Of a stretch of DNA of 64,000 bases, positions 1 to 9,399 are shown in pieces. The stretch comes from Paracoccaceae bacterium. Lineage in GTDB: Bacteria > Pseudomonadota > Alphaproteobacteria > Rhodobacterales > Rhodobacteraceae. The position numbers and the translations under genes were made by a program. The notes under the pieces are model-generated. The model did no database searches and had not been told where the DNA came from. It worked only from the letters and a program-made list of their open reading frames with translations. The number at the start of each line of letters is the position of its first letter. Position 1 is the stretch's first letter. The stretch lies in NCBI GenBank assembly GCA_022822495.1, contig JAJEBQ010000054.1:1-64000 (forward strand), in the 5' to 3' direction.

Positions 1-1
1 A

Positions 2-169
2 CTCTCTGGGAGTTTTAGAACCAAAGAAGGTGCACGGGACTTCGCGGTTCTAAGAAGTGTGCTTGAAACCGCCAGGAAACAGGGGTGGAACGCTCTTGAG
101 ACTCTGGGAACTGAAACCGGTGATTTATTGCCTCGGCTTGATTCCTCGGTGCCGTTACCTGAGACCTAA
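2..169 (+). pseudogene. C-terminal end of an IS66-type transposase (cut by window edge)
   Basis: An open frame runs in from the left edge and stops at TAA 167-169, giving 55 residues. It contains the pattern FRTKEGARDFAVLRSVLETA followed by RKQG. This resembles the conserved tail of IS66-type transposases (FRT-x2-GA-x2-FA-x2-RS, then a T-x-RKQG stretch). Whether the gene is whole cannot be told because its start lies outside the window. No inverted repeat is obvious in the bases after the stop. IS66 is the best guess; another transposase family with a similar tail is possible. Confidence 0.6.
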
Positions 170-315
170 CCGAAAAAATAATCTTGCCCAGCAGATACGC
201 CTTCATTAATCTGCACTGAGACTACCTGAGTAGTTACGTTTATCTTAAGTAATGTTTTTAAAGTAAAGATCGAATTAATCTTGAAGTACTTTAAAAAAAA
301 TTCTATAAATATATC

Positions 316-1086
316 ATGGGTATAATAAAAAGAAAAAAATTAATGAATATGTTAGAACAATGGCCTTCTGGACTTGTTGTCACCACTCCATGGTTTAAAG
401 AGCTGTCAATCTCAGGACAGCTTGTTCAAAGATATACAAAAAGCGGCTGGATAGAATCTTTAGGGCGGGGGGCTTATAAAAAAACTAATGATGAAGTGAC
501 TTGGTATGGAGGATTGATAAGTCTACAACAGCAACTGTTCATAAAGGCTCACTTGGGCGGTGCAACAGCGTTATCAATAAAAGGTGTTTCTCACTATGTT
601 AGATTTGGAAAAGAAAAGATATTTGTTTTTTCCCCACTAAATCAAAAATTACCCAAATGGTATTTAAACTATGACTGGGGCAATCCAATTGAGCACGTAA
701 ATACATCATTTTTACCTGAAGGTTTGGCCGTAAACAAATATGAAATCAGGGAAATGAGTATAGAAACCTCCTCAGCTGAACGAGCAATTTTGGAGTGTTT
801 ATATCTAAGTCCTAAACGATTTGATTTATTAGAGTGTTACCAAATTTTGGAAGGTCAAATGACATTAAGACCTGCAGTTGTTCAAGATCTATTGGAAAAA
901 TGTTCGTCCATACGTGTAAAAAGGCTTTTTTTATATATGGTTGACAAAGCCGGATTACCTGTATTGAAGCACTTGCAATTAGATAAAATTGATTTGGGTA
1001 AAGGTGATCGTGCGATCGAAAAAAATGGAGTGTATAACTCAAAATACAAAATAAGTATTCCCAAGGAACTGGTAAATTATGTTTAA
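316..1086 (+). CDS. abiEi: AbiEi-type antitoxin (type IV toxin-antitoxin)
   Basis: The 256-residue protein has the layout of AbiEi antitoxins. An N-terminal winged-helix region (about residues 5-60, including GWIESLGRGAYKK) is followed by the AbiEi core with GGATALSIKGVSHYVRFG (about 77-95) and a region with SSAERAILECLY (about 154-165). In the family, the antitoxin represses its own operon and antagonises the AbiEii nucleotidyltransferase without stable complex formation. The end overlaps the next gene by 8 bases (ATGTTTAA), the usual translational coupling of abiEi and abiEii. The pair lies beside a transposase remnant, consistent with an acquired defence cassette. The ATG start has only weak upstream purines. 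Confidence 0.85.
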   Translation: MGIIKRKKLMNMLEQWPSGLVVTTPWFKELSISGQLVQRYTKSGWIESLGRGAYKKTNDEVTWYGGLISLQQQLFIKAHLGGATALSIKGVSHYVRFGKEKIFVFSPLNQKLPKWYLNYDWGNPIEHVNTSFLPEGLAVNKYEIREMSIETSSAERAILECLYLSPKRFDLLECYQILEGQMTLRPAVVQDLLEKCSSIRVKRLFLYMVDKAGLPVLKHLQLDKIDLGKGDRAIEKNGVYNSKYKISIPKELVNYV

Positions 1087-1979
1087 GAAATATCAGGAAA
1101 GGGTTGCTCTCTTGGTGAAAGTTTTACCACTTGTAGCAGAAGAAACTTGTTTTGCACTACATGGCGGTACAGCAATTAATTTATTTGTTCGCGATTTGCC
1201 AAGGCTTTCGGTTGATATTGATTTAACATACATCCCAATAGAAGATCGTCAAACCGCATTGCAAAATATAAGTGAAGCACTTATTCGTATAAAAAAATCG
1301 CGTTGAACGATACGTTAATAATGTTCATGTACGACACCAAAAAGAAAAAGGGAAGTTATTAGTTCAGCAAAAAAGGACAGATATAAAATTAGAAGTAAAC
1401 TTGATCAAGCGAGGGACAATAACCAACCCTGAACCTATGCCATTGAGTCTTAAAACTTATGAAATATTCGAAATGTTTATTGAAATACCAATTGTACCAT
1501 TTGGTCAACTTTACGGTTCGAAAATATGTGCAGCACTAGACCGTCAACACCCAAGAGATTTATTTGATGTGAAACTGTTGATGAATAATGAAGGGTTCTC
1601 GAATGAAGTAAGAGAAGGGTTTTTGTTTAGCCTTATATGCAGTAATCGCCCAATGAATGAATTGTTGATTCCAAAATTCCAGGATCAGCATCAATCTATG
1701 GAAAATCAATTCACGGGTATGAGTAATATTGAGTTTTCCTACAATGATTTTGAAGAAGTTCGCGAACAACTTGTAGAAACAATCAACAAAGGTCTGACTG
1801 ATAGAGATAAGGAGTTTTTGCTGGGCGTTAAAAATTGTGATCCAGATTGGAGTATTTACGATTTTAAACGCTTTCCTGCCGTACAGTGGAAACAGCAGAA
1901 TTTACTCAAACTAAAAGAAAGAAAACCTGATAAACACATCCAACTTTATGAGGCTTTACGGGTGATACTTGAAGAATAA
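1079..1979 (+). pseudogene. abiEii: AbiEii-family nucleotidyltransferase toxin, frameshifted at an A7 run
   Basis: Frame 1 starts at ATG 1079 and shows the nucleotidyltransferase signature HGGTAINLFVRD, then LSVDIDLTY (residues about 24-52). It stops at TGA 1304-1306. The rest of the family continues in the +1 frame: KGKLLVQQ, then KLEVN, YGSKICAALDRQHPRDLFDV and NRPMNELL, ending at TAA 1977-1979. The two frames join at the heptamer A run 1291-1297, where one extra A would explain the break. As written, the toxin is cut after about 75 residues and lacks most of its catalytic domain. The frame change could be a true inactivating mutation, phase variation in the A run, or a base-calling error. 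Confidence 0.85.
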
Positions 1980-2104
1980 ATACGGTATCAAAAAATACGA
2001 AGACCCACAAATTTTAATGGAACATTTATTAATAGCCGTAAAATTGGTGTGGTTGATTCCATCTGTCTGGTTAAAATTGTCGTCATTTCAAGGGAGTTTT
2101 ACAA

Positions 2105-2557
2105 TTGTTTCGATCATACATGAGTGAAGCACTTCAGGCAGCTAGAATTGCTCTACAGCACGATGAGGTGCCTGTAGGGGCAGTAATATTATCATCTGAT
2201 CACAAAGTGCTAGCCAAAACCCATAATAGGGTGGAAACACTTAATGATCCGACAGCTCATGCTGAAATTTTGGCCATCAGAAGGGCTTGTGAAATTCTAA
2301 ATACTGACAAATTGGTAGGATGTTCGATTTATGTTACTCTGGAGCCATGTACGATGTGTGCCAGCGCAATCTCCCTGGCAAGAATAGCAAAATTGTATTT
2401 CGGAGCTTACGATGAAAAATCGGGAGGGGTAGAAAATGGAGCAAGAATATTTACCTTGCCTCAAACCCATCACAAGCCCGAAATCTACGGAGGTTTGATG
2501 GCCGATGAGTGTAGCGAGATATTAAGAACATTTTTTCTTCACAGAAGAATGAATTGA
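2105..2557 (+). CDS. tadA: tRNA-specific adenosine deaminase TadA
   Basis: TadA converts A34 to inosine in tRNA-Arg(ACG). The 150-residue protein has the cytidine/deoxycytidylate deaminase-type zinc site: HAE (AHAEILAIRRA, about residue 56) and PCTMCASAI (about 82-90). The substrate loop EVPVGAVI and the asparagine in THNRVE are typical. The start is taken as TTG 2105 because an AGGGAG ribosome site (2091-2096) sits 8 bases upstream. An in-frame ATG at 2120 is an alternative that would shorten the N-terminal helix. No operon partner is evident upstream. Confidence 0.93.
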   Translation: MFRSYMSEALQAARIALQHDEVPVGAVILSSDHKVLAKTHNRVETLNDPTAHAEILAIRRACEILNTDKLVGCSIYVTLEPCTMCASAISLARIAKLYFGAYDEKSGGVENGARIFTLPQTHHKPEIYGGLMADECSEILRTFFLHRRMN

Positions 2558-2590
2558 AAAAGTGGTGTACCTTAAGCAAGAAAGTAATGT

Positions 2591-3268
2591 ATGGACAGGT
2601 TAGGCACTTACATTGACGGATACTGTGAACGGATAGCACCCGGGTTGATGAATGAACCCTGGAATGCTCTAACCAACCTGGCTTTTATTTTCGCAGCCTT
2701 GATAGTTTGGCGATACATAAGGGACAAGAATCCACCTAAAATATCAATCTTTCTTACTGTCACTTTGGCCCTTATTGGTGTGGGTTCAGGATTTCTGCAC
2801 ACCTTTGCCACAGTTTGGGGTGCCATAGCGGATGTTTTTTTCATCGCTGTTTTTGTGGTCACCTATATTTATGGGGCAAATAAATACTTTTTGCACCTGA
2901 AAACGGTCTTTTCGGTGCTTTTAACTCTTGTTGTCTTCCTGCTCTTGTTTCCCATAGGAAGAGCCATTGATTTCATTTTTCCCTTCATTGGTGAATCATC
3001 AACTTACGCAAGTATTGCAACAATCATATTTCTTTATGGCTTCTGGTTGCTTAAATCCCACAAAGATGTCGGTTTAAAGTTGTTAATTGGCGCATCAATC
3101 CTATCTTTCTCAATTGGGTTCAGAATTATTGATCTTCCATATTGTGAAATAAATCCACTGGGTACGCATTGGTTATGGCATGTCTTGAATGCAGTTATGC
3201 TATCTTGGATGATCATGATTATCAACAATAAAATTCTGCAAGACACAAAAAACACAAAATTGGATTAG
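2591..3268 (+). CDS. ceramidase-domain integral membrane protein
   Basis: The 225-residue protein has about seven hydrophobic segments. It carries signatures of the bacterial alkaline ceramidase-like branch of the CREST superfamily: GYCERIAPGLMNEPWNALTN near the N-terminus, GSGFLHTFATVWGAIADVFF (about 78-97), and a C-terminal DLPYCEINPLGTHWLWHVLN block. Histidine, aspartate and serine residues in these blocks are the proposed metal site of the family. The substrate in bacteria is not established; sphingolipid-like amide hydrolysis is the family inference. It starts 33 bases after tadA and ends 6 bases before gatC, so the genes may be cotranscribed. Confidence 0.85.
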   Translation: MDRLGTYIDGYCERIAPGLMNEPWNALTNLAFIFAALIVWRYIRDKNPPKISIFLTVTLALIGVGSGFLHTFATVWGAIADVFFIAVFVVTYIYGANKYFLHLKTVFSVLLTLVVFLLLFPIGRAIDFIFPFIGESSTYASIATIIFLYGFWLLKSHKDVGLKLLIGASILSFSIGFRIIDLPYCEINPLGTHWLWHVLNAVMLSWMIMIINNKILQDTKNTKLD

Positions 3269-3274
3269 TATATT

Positions 3275-3562
3275 ATGGGACTGAGTTTGGACGAGGCCAG
3301 AAAGGTTGCCCATCTGGCTCGAATTCATGTCGAAGAAGACGAGCTTCCTGCAATTGCCAAGGAACTTTCCGGTATTTTGGATTTCATGGGTCAACTGAAT
3401 GAGGTGGACATAACGGGAATAGTACCGATGACCTCGGTTACACCAATGAAGTTAAAGTTACGACAGGATGTCGTTTCTACTGGCGGTGATAAAGAGGTCG
3501 TACTTTCGAATGCACCTCTATCCGAACAGGGATTTTTTGCTGTCCCAAAGGTGGTTGAATAA
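3275..3562 (+). CDS. gatC: Asp-tRNA(Asn)/Glu-tRNA(Gln) amidotransferase subunit C
   Basis: This is the 95-residue GatC subunit of the GatCAB amidotransferase, which converts mischarged Glu-tRNA(Gln) or Asp-tRNA(Asn) to the correct aminoacyl-tRNA. Typical features are the N-terminal LSLDEARKVAHLARI helix, the ILDFMGQLNEVD segment and the C-terminal FFAVPKVVE tail. The stop codon is immediately followed by the gatA start with no spacer, so the two are translated together. gatB is not in the window. Confidence 0.96.
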   Translation: MGLSLDEARKVAHLARIHVEEDELPAIAKELSGILDFMGQLNEVDITGIVPMTSVTPMKLKLRQDVVSTGGDKEVVLSNAPLSEQGFFAVPKVVE

Positions 3563-5047
3563 ATGGGGTTGTCTTCTCTAACAATATCTGAAGCGAGTAA
3601 CCTCCTAATCAAGGGCGACATTACCGCCACCGAATTGTCACAATCATGCCTTGAAGAAGTAGATGCATCAAGCGCTTTGAATGCCTTTAGCTGGTATGAT
3701 CATGATCTTGTCCTGGAACAGGCCAAAGCTGCTGACCAAAGACTTGCGAAGGGAGATGATTCTCCACTTTGTGGTATTCCACTTGGAATAAAGGATCTTT
3801 TTTGTGTCAAGGAAACGCCGACCCAGGCAGCATCTAAAATATTACATGGTTTCAAACCCGAATATGAATCAACGGTCACACAAAAACTCAAGGATACAGG
3901 GTCTGTTTTACTGGGTAAATTGAATATGGATGAATTTGCCATGGGTTCATCAACAGAACATACCGTTTATAGTCCTGTGATAAGTCCGTGGCGTGCAAAA
4001 GGATCAGATAAACCTTTGACCGCAGGCGGTTCTTCGGGAGGATCAGCTGCCGCAGTTGCGGCAAACCTTTGCCTGGGGGCATTAGGAACAGATACGGGTG
4101 GATCAATCCGACAACCCGCAGCCTTTACAGGTGTTGTTGGCTTAAAACCAACGTATGGCAGGTGCTCACGTTGGGGTATAGTAGCCTTTGCGTCATCACT
4201 TGATCAGGCTGGACCCTTTGCCCGAACTGTAAAGGATGTGGCGCTGATTCTGGAAGCTATTGCGGGCTATGATCCCAAGGATTCAACCAGCTATGATGCC
4301 AAGGTTCCTCAATTCAGCAGTTTTATTACGGGGGATATCCGTGGCAAGAAAATTGGCATTCCAAAAGAATATCGATTGGATGGTATGCCTGAAGAAATTG
4401 AAGCAATTTGGGAGGAGGGTAAAGAAATACTCAAGGATTCAGGTGCCACCATTGTGGATATCTCACTCCCTCACACAAGATATGCCCTGCCAACCTATTA
4501 CGTCATTGCGCCAGCAGAAGCATCCTCAAATTTGGCCAGATATGACGGTATACGCTATGGTTACAGAGCCTCGGTGGATTCTGAAACCAATATTGTTGAT
4601 ATGTATAAACGAACGCGTGGCGAGGGTTTTGGCCCAGAAGTCAAAAGACGTGTCATGATTGGAACTTATGTTCTCTCCCAAGGATTTTATGAAGCCTATT
4701 ATATTCGGGCTCAAAAAGTAAGGACCTTAATCAAGCGTGACTTTGAAAATGCTTTTGATCTCGGGGTGGATGCGATTCTAACCCCAACGACGCCAAGTTC
4801 TGCCTTTGCTTTGGGTACAATCGGGGAAGACGATCCCATCAAAATGTATCTTAACGATGTATTTACGGTGACTGTAAATTTGGCGGGACTTCCTGGGATT
4901 TCAGTACCGGCTCGCCTTGATTCCAAGGGATTGCCCCTTGGCCTGCAACTCATCGGCAAACCTTGGGGGGAAGGGGACCTCCTAAACCTTTCACAAGTGA
5001 TTGAAACTAATGTCAATTTTGATTTTAAGCCTCAAAGATGGTGGTAA
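3563..5047 (+). CDS. gatA: Asp-tRNA(Asn)/Glu-tRNA(Gln) amidotransferase subunit A
   Basis: This 494-residue amidase-signature enzyme releases ammonia from glutamine for GatB. The catalytic Ser-cisSer-Lys triad is visible: lysine in [10 protein letters not shown] (about residue 75), the GGSSGGS loop (about 152-158), and the nucleophile serine in [11 protein letters not shown] (about 176). The C-terminal block [13 protein letters not shown], then [10 protein letters not shown], is standard. Length matches the family. It directly abuts gatC, but gatB does not follow; the next gene is an unrelated lipoprotein. Confidence 0.97.
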   Translation: MGLSSLTISEASNLLIKGDITATELSQSCLEEVDASSALNAFSWYDHDLVLEQAKAADQRLAKGDDSPLCGIPLGIKDLFCVKETPTQAASKILHGFKPEYESTVTQKLKDTGSVLLGKLNMDEFAMGSSTEHTVYSPVISPWRAKGSDKPLTAGGSSGGSAAAVAANLCLGALGTDTGGSIRQPAAFTGVVGLKPTYGRCSRWGIVAFASSLDQAGPFARTVKDVALILEAIAGYDPKDSTSYDAKVPQFSSFITGDIRGKKIGIPKEYRLDGMPEEIEAIWEEGKEILKDSGATIVDISLPHTRYALPTYYVIAPAEASSNLARYDGIRYGYRASVDSETNIVDMYKRTRGEGFGPEVKRRVMIGTYVLSQGFYEAYYIRAQKVRTLIKRDFENAFDLGVDAILTPTTPSSAFALGTIGEDDPIKMYLNDVFTVTVNLAGLPGISVPARLDSKGLPLGLQLIGKPWGEGDLLNLSQVIETNVNFDFKPQRWW

Positions 5048-5051
5048 TGTG

Positions 5052-5927
5052 GTGAAAGTGTACATGATGTGTATTGCCAAAATGTTTTTGGTCATTTTTT
5101 CATTAACCTTTTTTCTATTTTCCTGTACAGAAGAGGTGGTGCAGGAGGAAACTCTACCTAAACCGGTTCAAACAGATGATGTTCAACCCTCAGATGACAC
5201 AACTGAGCAGGTTTCACAGGATATCGTTCATGAAATTAGCCAAGTGCTGAATAATGAGGAACAGAATGGTTCTCCTTCTCAAAAGACGGAAGACCAGGTT
5301 GCCGATGATAATTTGACCTCTACTAAAACTCTTGACTCGGACGGGACTGTAATACAGGAAGAAGTAAATGAGGGTAATTTGGTTGACACAGTAGAAAATC
5401 TGGAATCACAAGAACAAGTGACGACATCTAGTGATGATCCCTCGATAGAAATCGGAGTTGAGGAGGATCACGTTGATGAACCAACGGGAACTGTGGAACT
5501 TGAACTTGTTCCCAAACCCAGGGAATATGATGCGTATGGTCGAAGTGTTTCAGATGAACAGGATTTCGCATCCGTCGTGCAAAGAGAGTCAATTGAATCA
5601 GACATTCAGCGGATAAAGGAGAATGAAGATAAGCTCGTGATTTATGATCCTATAGAGCATCCTGAAAAAGCTGGGCACAAAGATGTGGTTTCATTTGCCT
5701 TGAATACCAAGCACACCCCTGGTACCGTTTTGTTTCGCCGAAACACCGTTTTTTTCAATCGGGACAAATACCTTGAGCGATGTGATACCTATGTTGATAG
5801 TGAGGCCGCTCAACAAGCATTTCTTGATGCTGGGGGACCTGAGGAGGATGAATTAAATCTGGATCCGGATGGGGATGGCTTCGCCTGTTCATGGAATCCC
5901 GAGAAATATCGTCTCATTCTGCAATGA
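5052..5927 (+). CDS. putative lipoprotein with excalibur-like calcium-binding C-terminus
   Basis: From GTG 5052 (ATG 5064 is also possible) the protein begins with a hydrophobic signal and a lipobox-like LFSC, so it is probably acylated at that cysteine and membrane-anchored. Residues about 30-200 are acidic, low-complexity and rich in E, D, Q and V, likely a disordered spacer. The last 50 residues carry the excalibur-type pattern: a cysteine (ERCDTY), QAFLDAGGPE, then DPDGDGFACSW, which resembles an EF-hand loop. The gene overlaps the next one by ATGA, tying it to an envelope amidase and suggesting an extracytoplasmic role. No specific function is known to me. Confidence 0.72.
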   Translation: MKVYMMCIAKMFLVIFSLTFFLFSCTEEVVQEETLPKPVQTDDVQPSDDTTEQVSQDIVHEISQVLNNEEQNGSPSQKTEDQVADDNLTSTKTLDSDGTVIQEEVNEGNLVDTVENLESQEQVTTSSDDPSIEIGVEEDHVDEPTGTVELELVPKPREYDAYGRSVSDEQDFASVVQRESIESDIQRIKENEDKLVIYDPIEHPEKAGHKDVVSFALNTKHTPGTVLFRRNTVFFNRDKYLERCDTYVDSEAAQQAFLDAGGPEEDELNLDPDGDGFACSWNPEKYRLILQ

Positions 5928-6625
5928 GCAGCTCCCAAGGATTTAAACCTGAATGGCTTCCTTCACCCAATTTTAACGCAAGAAAAAATAACCAGAAGCC
6001 CCGCTTTATTGTTATCCACTATACGGCAATGGATACCTGCGAGGCAGCCATTGGAAGGTTGTGCACCCCTTTGCATGAAGTCTCCTGTCACTATTTGATA
6101 TCCGGTAAAGGAATGGTCTATCAATTGGTCAAAGAGAATGAGCGAGCCTGGCATGCTGGCGCCGGCGAATGGAAGGGGTTAGAGGATTTAAACTCCCATT
6201 CCATAGGAATTGAGCTTGCAAATCAGGGAAACCACCCGTACGCCCTACCTCAAATATATTCCTTGGAAGCAGTTTTAAGGCATTTGATGAGCACATGGGC
6301 TATACCGATTCATAACATTATCGGTCATTCGGACATGGCCATCGGTAGGAAATTTGACCCGGGATACAAATTTGATTGGCGTGCATTGGCTCTCAACAAC
6401 CTATCCATATGGCCAAAGAAAGAAACTTCAGAAGCTGTCAATGTTTCAGAATTTGTATCATTGGCCAAAGCTCTGGGGTACTCATTCCCCAATCGTGGAT
6501 CCGATAAGGGATCCATCAAGCCACTTTTAGAATGTTTTCGGGCGCGATTTCGTCCTTGGGCAAGGGGTGAATTGAATTCCCTAGACATGGGATGTGTGCA
6601 TAGTTTGGTTTTTCAGGATGAGTAA
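5924..6625 (+). CDS. N-acetylmuramoyl-L-alanine amidase, AmpD/AmiD type
   Basis: This zinc amidase cleaves the lactyl-amide bond between MurNAc and the stem peptide. Visible marks are the first zinc histidine in FIVIHYTAMD (about residue 30), SCHYLISG, WHAGAGEW, IGIELANQG and the late zinc site IGHSDMAIGRKFDPG. The start is taken as ATG 5924, overlapping the previous stop (ATGA); an in-frame upstream ATG at 5891 would lie inside the lipoprotein gene. No signal peptide is seen, which favours a cytoplasmic AmpD-like anhydro-muropeptide role. The C-terminal 60 residues beyond the amidase core (ALGYSFPNRG and on) resemble a short peptidoglycan-binding domain. Confidence 0.88.
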   Translation: MSSSQGFKPEWLPSPNFNARKNNQKPRFIVIHYTAMDTCEAAIGRLCTPLHEVSCHYLISGKGMVYQLVKENERAWHAGAGEWKGLEDLNSHSIGIELANQGNHPYALPQIYSLEAVLRHLMSTWAIPIHNIIGHSDMAIGRKFDPGYKFDWRALALNNLSIWPKKETSEAVNVSEFVSLAKALGYSFPNRGSDKGSIKPLLECFRARFRPWARGELNSLDMGCVHSLVFQDE

Positions 6626-6674
6626 CGATTGTCTTGTTAATTGAAAACACACTCGGCAAGCCCTATCTTACTCC

Positions 6675-7048
6675 TGCGGAAAACTGGATAGCTGCATGGT
6701 TTTCATGAGGAAAGTCCGGACTCCACAAAGCAAGGTGCCGGGTAATACCCGGCTGGGGTAACCCACGGGATAGCGCCACAGAGAACAGACCGCCAAATTT
6801 GCTTTTCAGGTATTTTACTGGCAAGGGTGAAACGGAGGTGTAAGAGACCCCCACATTTTTGGTAACAAAAATGGTATGGCAAGCCCCACCTGGAGCAATG
6901 CCAAGAAGGACTGAAAGCTTTTCAGCTTGGTTGCTTTGACCAGACAGTCATGGTAGGCAGCAAAAAGCAAGGGGCAACCCTTGTTTTAGATGAATGGCTA
7001 TCGAAGAGTAAAAACTCGGAACAGAATCCGGCTTATAGGTTTTCCGCA
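6675..7048 (+). ncRNA. rnpB: RNase P RNA, bacterial class A
   Basis: All the conserved class A segments are present in order: GAGGAAAGTCCGGACTCC, AGGTGCCGGGTAATACCCGG, GCGCCACAGAGAACAGACCG, AAGGGTGAAACGGAGGTGTA, CAAGCCCCACCTGGAGCAA, GATGAATGGCTATCG and ACAGAATCCGGCTTATAG. The ends form helix P1, TGCGGAAAAC at 6675 pairing with GTTTTCCGCA ending at 7048. The RNA is the catalytic subunit of RNase P and matures tRNA 5' ends. The exact transcript ends were not determined; they are set by the P1 pairing. Confidence 0.97.
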
Positions 7049-7093
7049 TTTTATTGACAACCTGTTGATTAGAGAAATATATCACCTACATCT

Positions 7094-7114
7094 TACCCTT
7101 CTTAAGGAAGGGTA
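7094..7114 (+). other. hairpin between rnpB and rpmG
   Basis: TACCCTTC (7094-7101) can pair with GAAGGGTA (7107-7114) around a 5-base loop. There is no T run after it, so it is not a classical intrinsic terminator. It may be a processing or pausing hairpin between rnpB and rpmG. Confidence 0.45.
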
Positions 7115-7148
7115 GATAAATTAACCAATCTGGAGGGACGAATATCAC

Positions 7149-7316
7149 ATGGCCAAACCAGCGACTATCAAAATTCGACTTAATTCTACAGCCGATACGG
7201 GTCATTTTTATGTAACCAAAAAAAATGCCCGAACAATGACCGAGAAGATGCGGGTCAAGAAATACGATCCTGTAGCGCGCAGGCATGTGGAATATAAAGA
7301 AGGCAAGATAAAGTAA
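7149..7316 (+). CDS. rpmG: 50S ribosomal protein L33
   Basis: The 55-residue protein begins [20 protein letters not shown], continues YVTKKNART and ends EYKEGKIK, which is the standard bacterial L33 sequence and length. A GGAGGG ribosome site at 7132-7137 precedes the ATG. This is the cysteine-free form of L33, as expected in Proteobacteria. It is followed by a good terminator hairpin and stands alone as a transcription unit downstream of rnpB. Confidence 0.97.
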   Translation: MAKPATIKIRLNSTADTGHFYVTKKNARTMTEKMRVKKYDPVARRHVEYKEGKIK

Positions 7317-7326
7317 GACCGAAACA

Positions 7327-7373
7327 AAACCCAGTCTCGTGCATGTCACTGAGGCAGTGGGTGTGGGTTTTTC
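7327..7373 (+). terminator. intrinsic terminator after rpmG
   Basis: AAAACCCA (7327-7334) pairs with TGGGTTTT (7364-7371), with a second inner hairpin, CACTGAGGCAGTG, in the loop. The 3' arm ends in a T run. It lies 10 bases after the rpmG stop. Confidence 0.65.
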
Positions 7374-7468
7374 AGGTAACTTGTTTACGAAATTCAATCA
7401 TCAAACAAGGTTTCGAAATGGGATCAGGAAAATTCATGATCCCATATATTTTATTGCAGATAAACCGA

Positions 7469-8185
7469 TTAATTTCTCTGGCCAAAGAGGTGAAGCAACA
7501 ACAAAAACATGTTAAGGAAATTAAGATACAAACTTAAAGACCCCATGATTGCTGATTTTTGTAACCACATCTGGTCACCTCTGGTGGCAAATTGAAGGTA
7601 ATCATTTTTAATCCTTTGGGTATCATAGGCGGTTAGACCAGCGAATATCAAGACACCAAGAACAGAAATGGCAAAACTCAACCCTGGCAGGGCAAAGAAA
7701 ATGTTGATAATTGATGCCAGAATGATACCAATCAGGCCCATAATCAAAAAGGACCCCCATCCGCTGATGTCTTTTTTCGTTGTATAACCCCAAATGCTGA
7801 GACTCGCAAACGCAATGGCGGTCACCAGAAAGGTATGAGCTATGGAATATCCCGTATAGGCCAGGAATATGTAGGAGATTGATAGCCCCATCAAACCCGA
7901 GAATATCCAGAATGTTGTCTGGGCTGCTGATGCCGACATCTTGTAAATTCGAGCACTCAGGAAGAAAACCACTCCCAAGGGAGCCAACATGACAACCCAC
8001 TGCAATGGAGTGGTGTAAATTAATTGCATCAATGCCAAACTGTTACTTGCCAGAAAGGCTACCGCACCAGTGATTAGCATGGCCCCTGCCATATAGGCAT
8101 AGACCTTATTCATGTGAGCCCTTAGACCTTCGTCTATTTGAGCCTGTGTTGTCCCAATTGGGCTAACAGCTTGAAAGCGATCCAT
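7469..8185 (-). CDS. Bax inhibitor-1/YccA family membrane protein
   Basis: The 238-residue protein has seven predicted membrane segments. The N-terminus (ATQAQIDEGLRAHMNKVYAYM-like, here GTTQAQIDEGLRAHMNKVY) is typical of alphaproteobacterial BI-1/YccA members. The last transmembrane block has LTAYDTQRIKN, the family's conserved pH-sensing aspartate region, and ends with SLYLNFLNMFLLLLHLFG. Members form calcium-leak channels or modulate FtsH-type proteases; the role here is not known. It is a monocistronic gene on the minus strand. Confidence 0.93.
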   Translation of the reverse strand: MDRFQAVSPIGTTQAQIDEGLRAHMNKVYAYMAGAMLITGAVAFLASNSLALMQLIYTTPLQWVVMLAPLGVVFFLSARIYKMSASAAQTTFWIFSGLMGLSISYIFLAYTGYSIAHTFLVTAIAFASLSIWGYTTKKDISGWGSFLIMGLIGIILASIINIFFALPGLSFAISVLGVLIFAGLTAYDTQRIKNDYLQFATRGDQMWLQKSAIMGSLSLYLNFLNMFLLLLHLFGQRN

Positions 8186-8349
8186 AATATCCCTCTAAGA
8201 ATTTACTTGTAAAAACTGAATAACATTATGGTATTTTTAGGGAAAATTTCAAGGTCACACGGCAGGAAAATCCTCCTGGGCACAATGCTCAAAATATTTT
8301 GTAATCGAAATATTGTGGAAAGCAAATGGATAATTTCATGGCAAAGTGT

Positions 8350-9333
8350 TCAACCATTATCTGAAATTCGAACGACAACCTTTCCTATGGCTTTTCTGGC
8401 TTTCAGTTTCGCAAGAGCCAAATTGGCATCTTCAAGGGAGAAAACATCTTTAACCAATGGTTTTATATGACCTTCTTCAAACCAGCCAAACAATTCGTAT
8501 AAACCTCCCTTTATAATGCCGGGTGCAAACTTCAAATACCCTCCCCAGTAGCACCCAATTACAGTCAGGTTTTTAACCAGAAGTATATTCGCTGGGATGG
8601 AAGGTACATCACCTGAAGCGAAACCTATGGGAATAATTCTTCCTTCAGGGTTGGTCGCTCTTAAAGCCTGCTTAAACATGTGTCCACCTACAGGGTCATA
8701 AACCACATCGGCACCGCCAAGATCTTTCACCTTTGTCAGCAAGTCATCAGTTTCAGTATTGATTAAATGCCTGGCACCAGATCTCTTGGCTTCCTGCAAC
8801 TTAGTCTCGTTACTCGCCGCAGCAATGACATTAGCTCCCATTAGAGAGCCAATTTCAACAGCGGTCCTCCCTACACCTCCAGATGACCCCAGGACCAATA
8901 GGTTCTCCTTTGATTGCAATTTTGCCCTGTGGGAAAGAGCAAGATGAGAGGTGCCATAGGCAACCAGAAAACCAGCTGCTTCAACATCGGTAAGTTTATC
9001 TGAAATACATAGACACTGGTCTTGAGGCAGGGTGGTGTATTCGGCTAGACCTCCATGTGATCCAAAACCAACAACCCGATCACCCAAGCCAAAATCATGA
9101 CAATCAGGACCCAAACCAGTTACATGACCACAAACTTCCATACCAGGTGAAAATGGGAGGTCAGGTTTTTCCTGATATTTCCCCTCACAAATCAGTATAT
9201 CTGCAAAATTTATACCTACTGCTTCAACCTTGATTTGTATTTCATCCCTTATTGGAACAGGGATTGGAACCTCTGCCAGTTCCAGATTTTGACCCATTTC
9301 ATGTATTTGCATCGCCAGCATAAGAACACTCAT
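8350..9333 (-). CDS. zinc-independent MDR oxidoreductase, NADPH:quinone reductase type
   Basis: This 327-residue medium-chain dehydrogenase/reductase has the N-terminal GroES-like fold with GINFADILICEGKYQ and PFSPGMEVCGHV. The Rossmann fold follows with the nucleotide-binding motif VLGSSGGVGRTAVEIG (about 141-156). The structural and catalytic zinc ligands of alcohol dehydrogenases are absent, so quinone or enone reduction using NADPH is likely. The DVVYDPVGG and GRIIPIGFASG blocks are characteristic. It lies 66 bases upstream in sequence of the alpha/beta hydrolase gene on the same strand, so they may share a transcript. Confidence 0.9.
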   Translation of the reverse strand: MSVLMLAMQIHEMGQNLELAEVPIPVPIRDEIQIKVEAVGINFADILICEGKYQEKPDLPFSPGMEVCGHVTGLGPDCHDFGLGDRVVGFGSHGGLAEYTTLPQDQCLCISDKLTDVEAAGFLVAYGTSHLALSHRAKLQSKENLLVLGSSGGVGRTAVEIGSLMGANVIAAASNETKLQEAKRSGARHLINTETDDLLTKVKDLGGADVVYDPVGGHMFKQALRATNPEGRIIPIGFASGDVPSIPANILLVKNLTVIGCYWGGYLKFAPGIIKGGLYELFGWFEEGHIKPLVKDVFSLEDANLALAKLKARKAIGKVVVRISDNG

Positions 9334-9399
9334 ATCTACTTCTTTGTATTGGTACTATCTTGTATGTGAACAAAAAAATGTCTGTCCTTGTTTTCAGTA

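Noticed and set aside
7094..7114. Intrinsic terminator of rnpB
   Set aside because: There is no T run after the stem, so I list it only as a hairpin.
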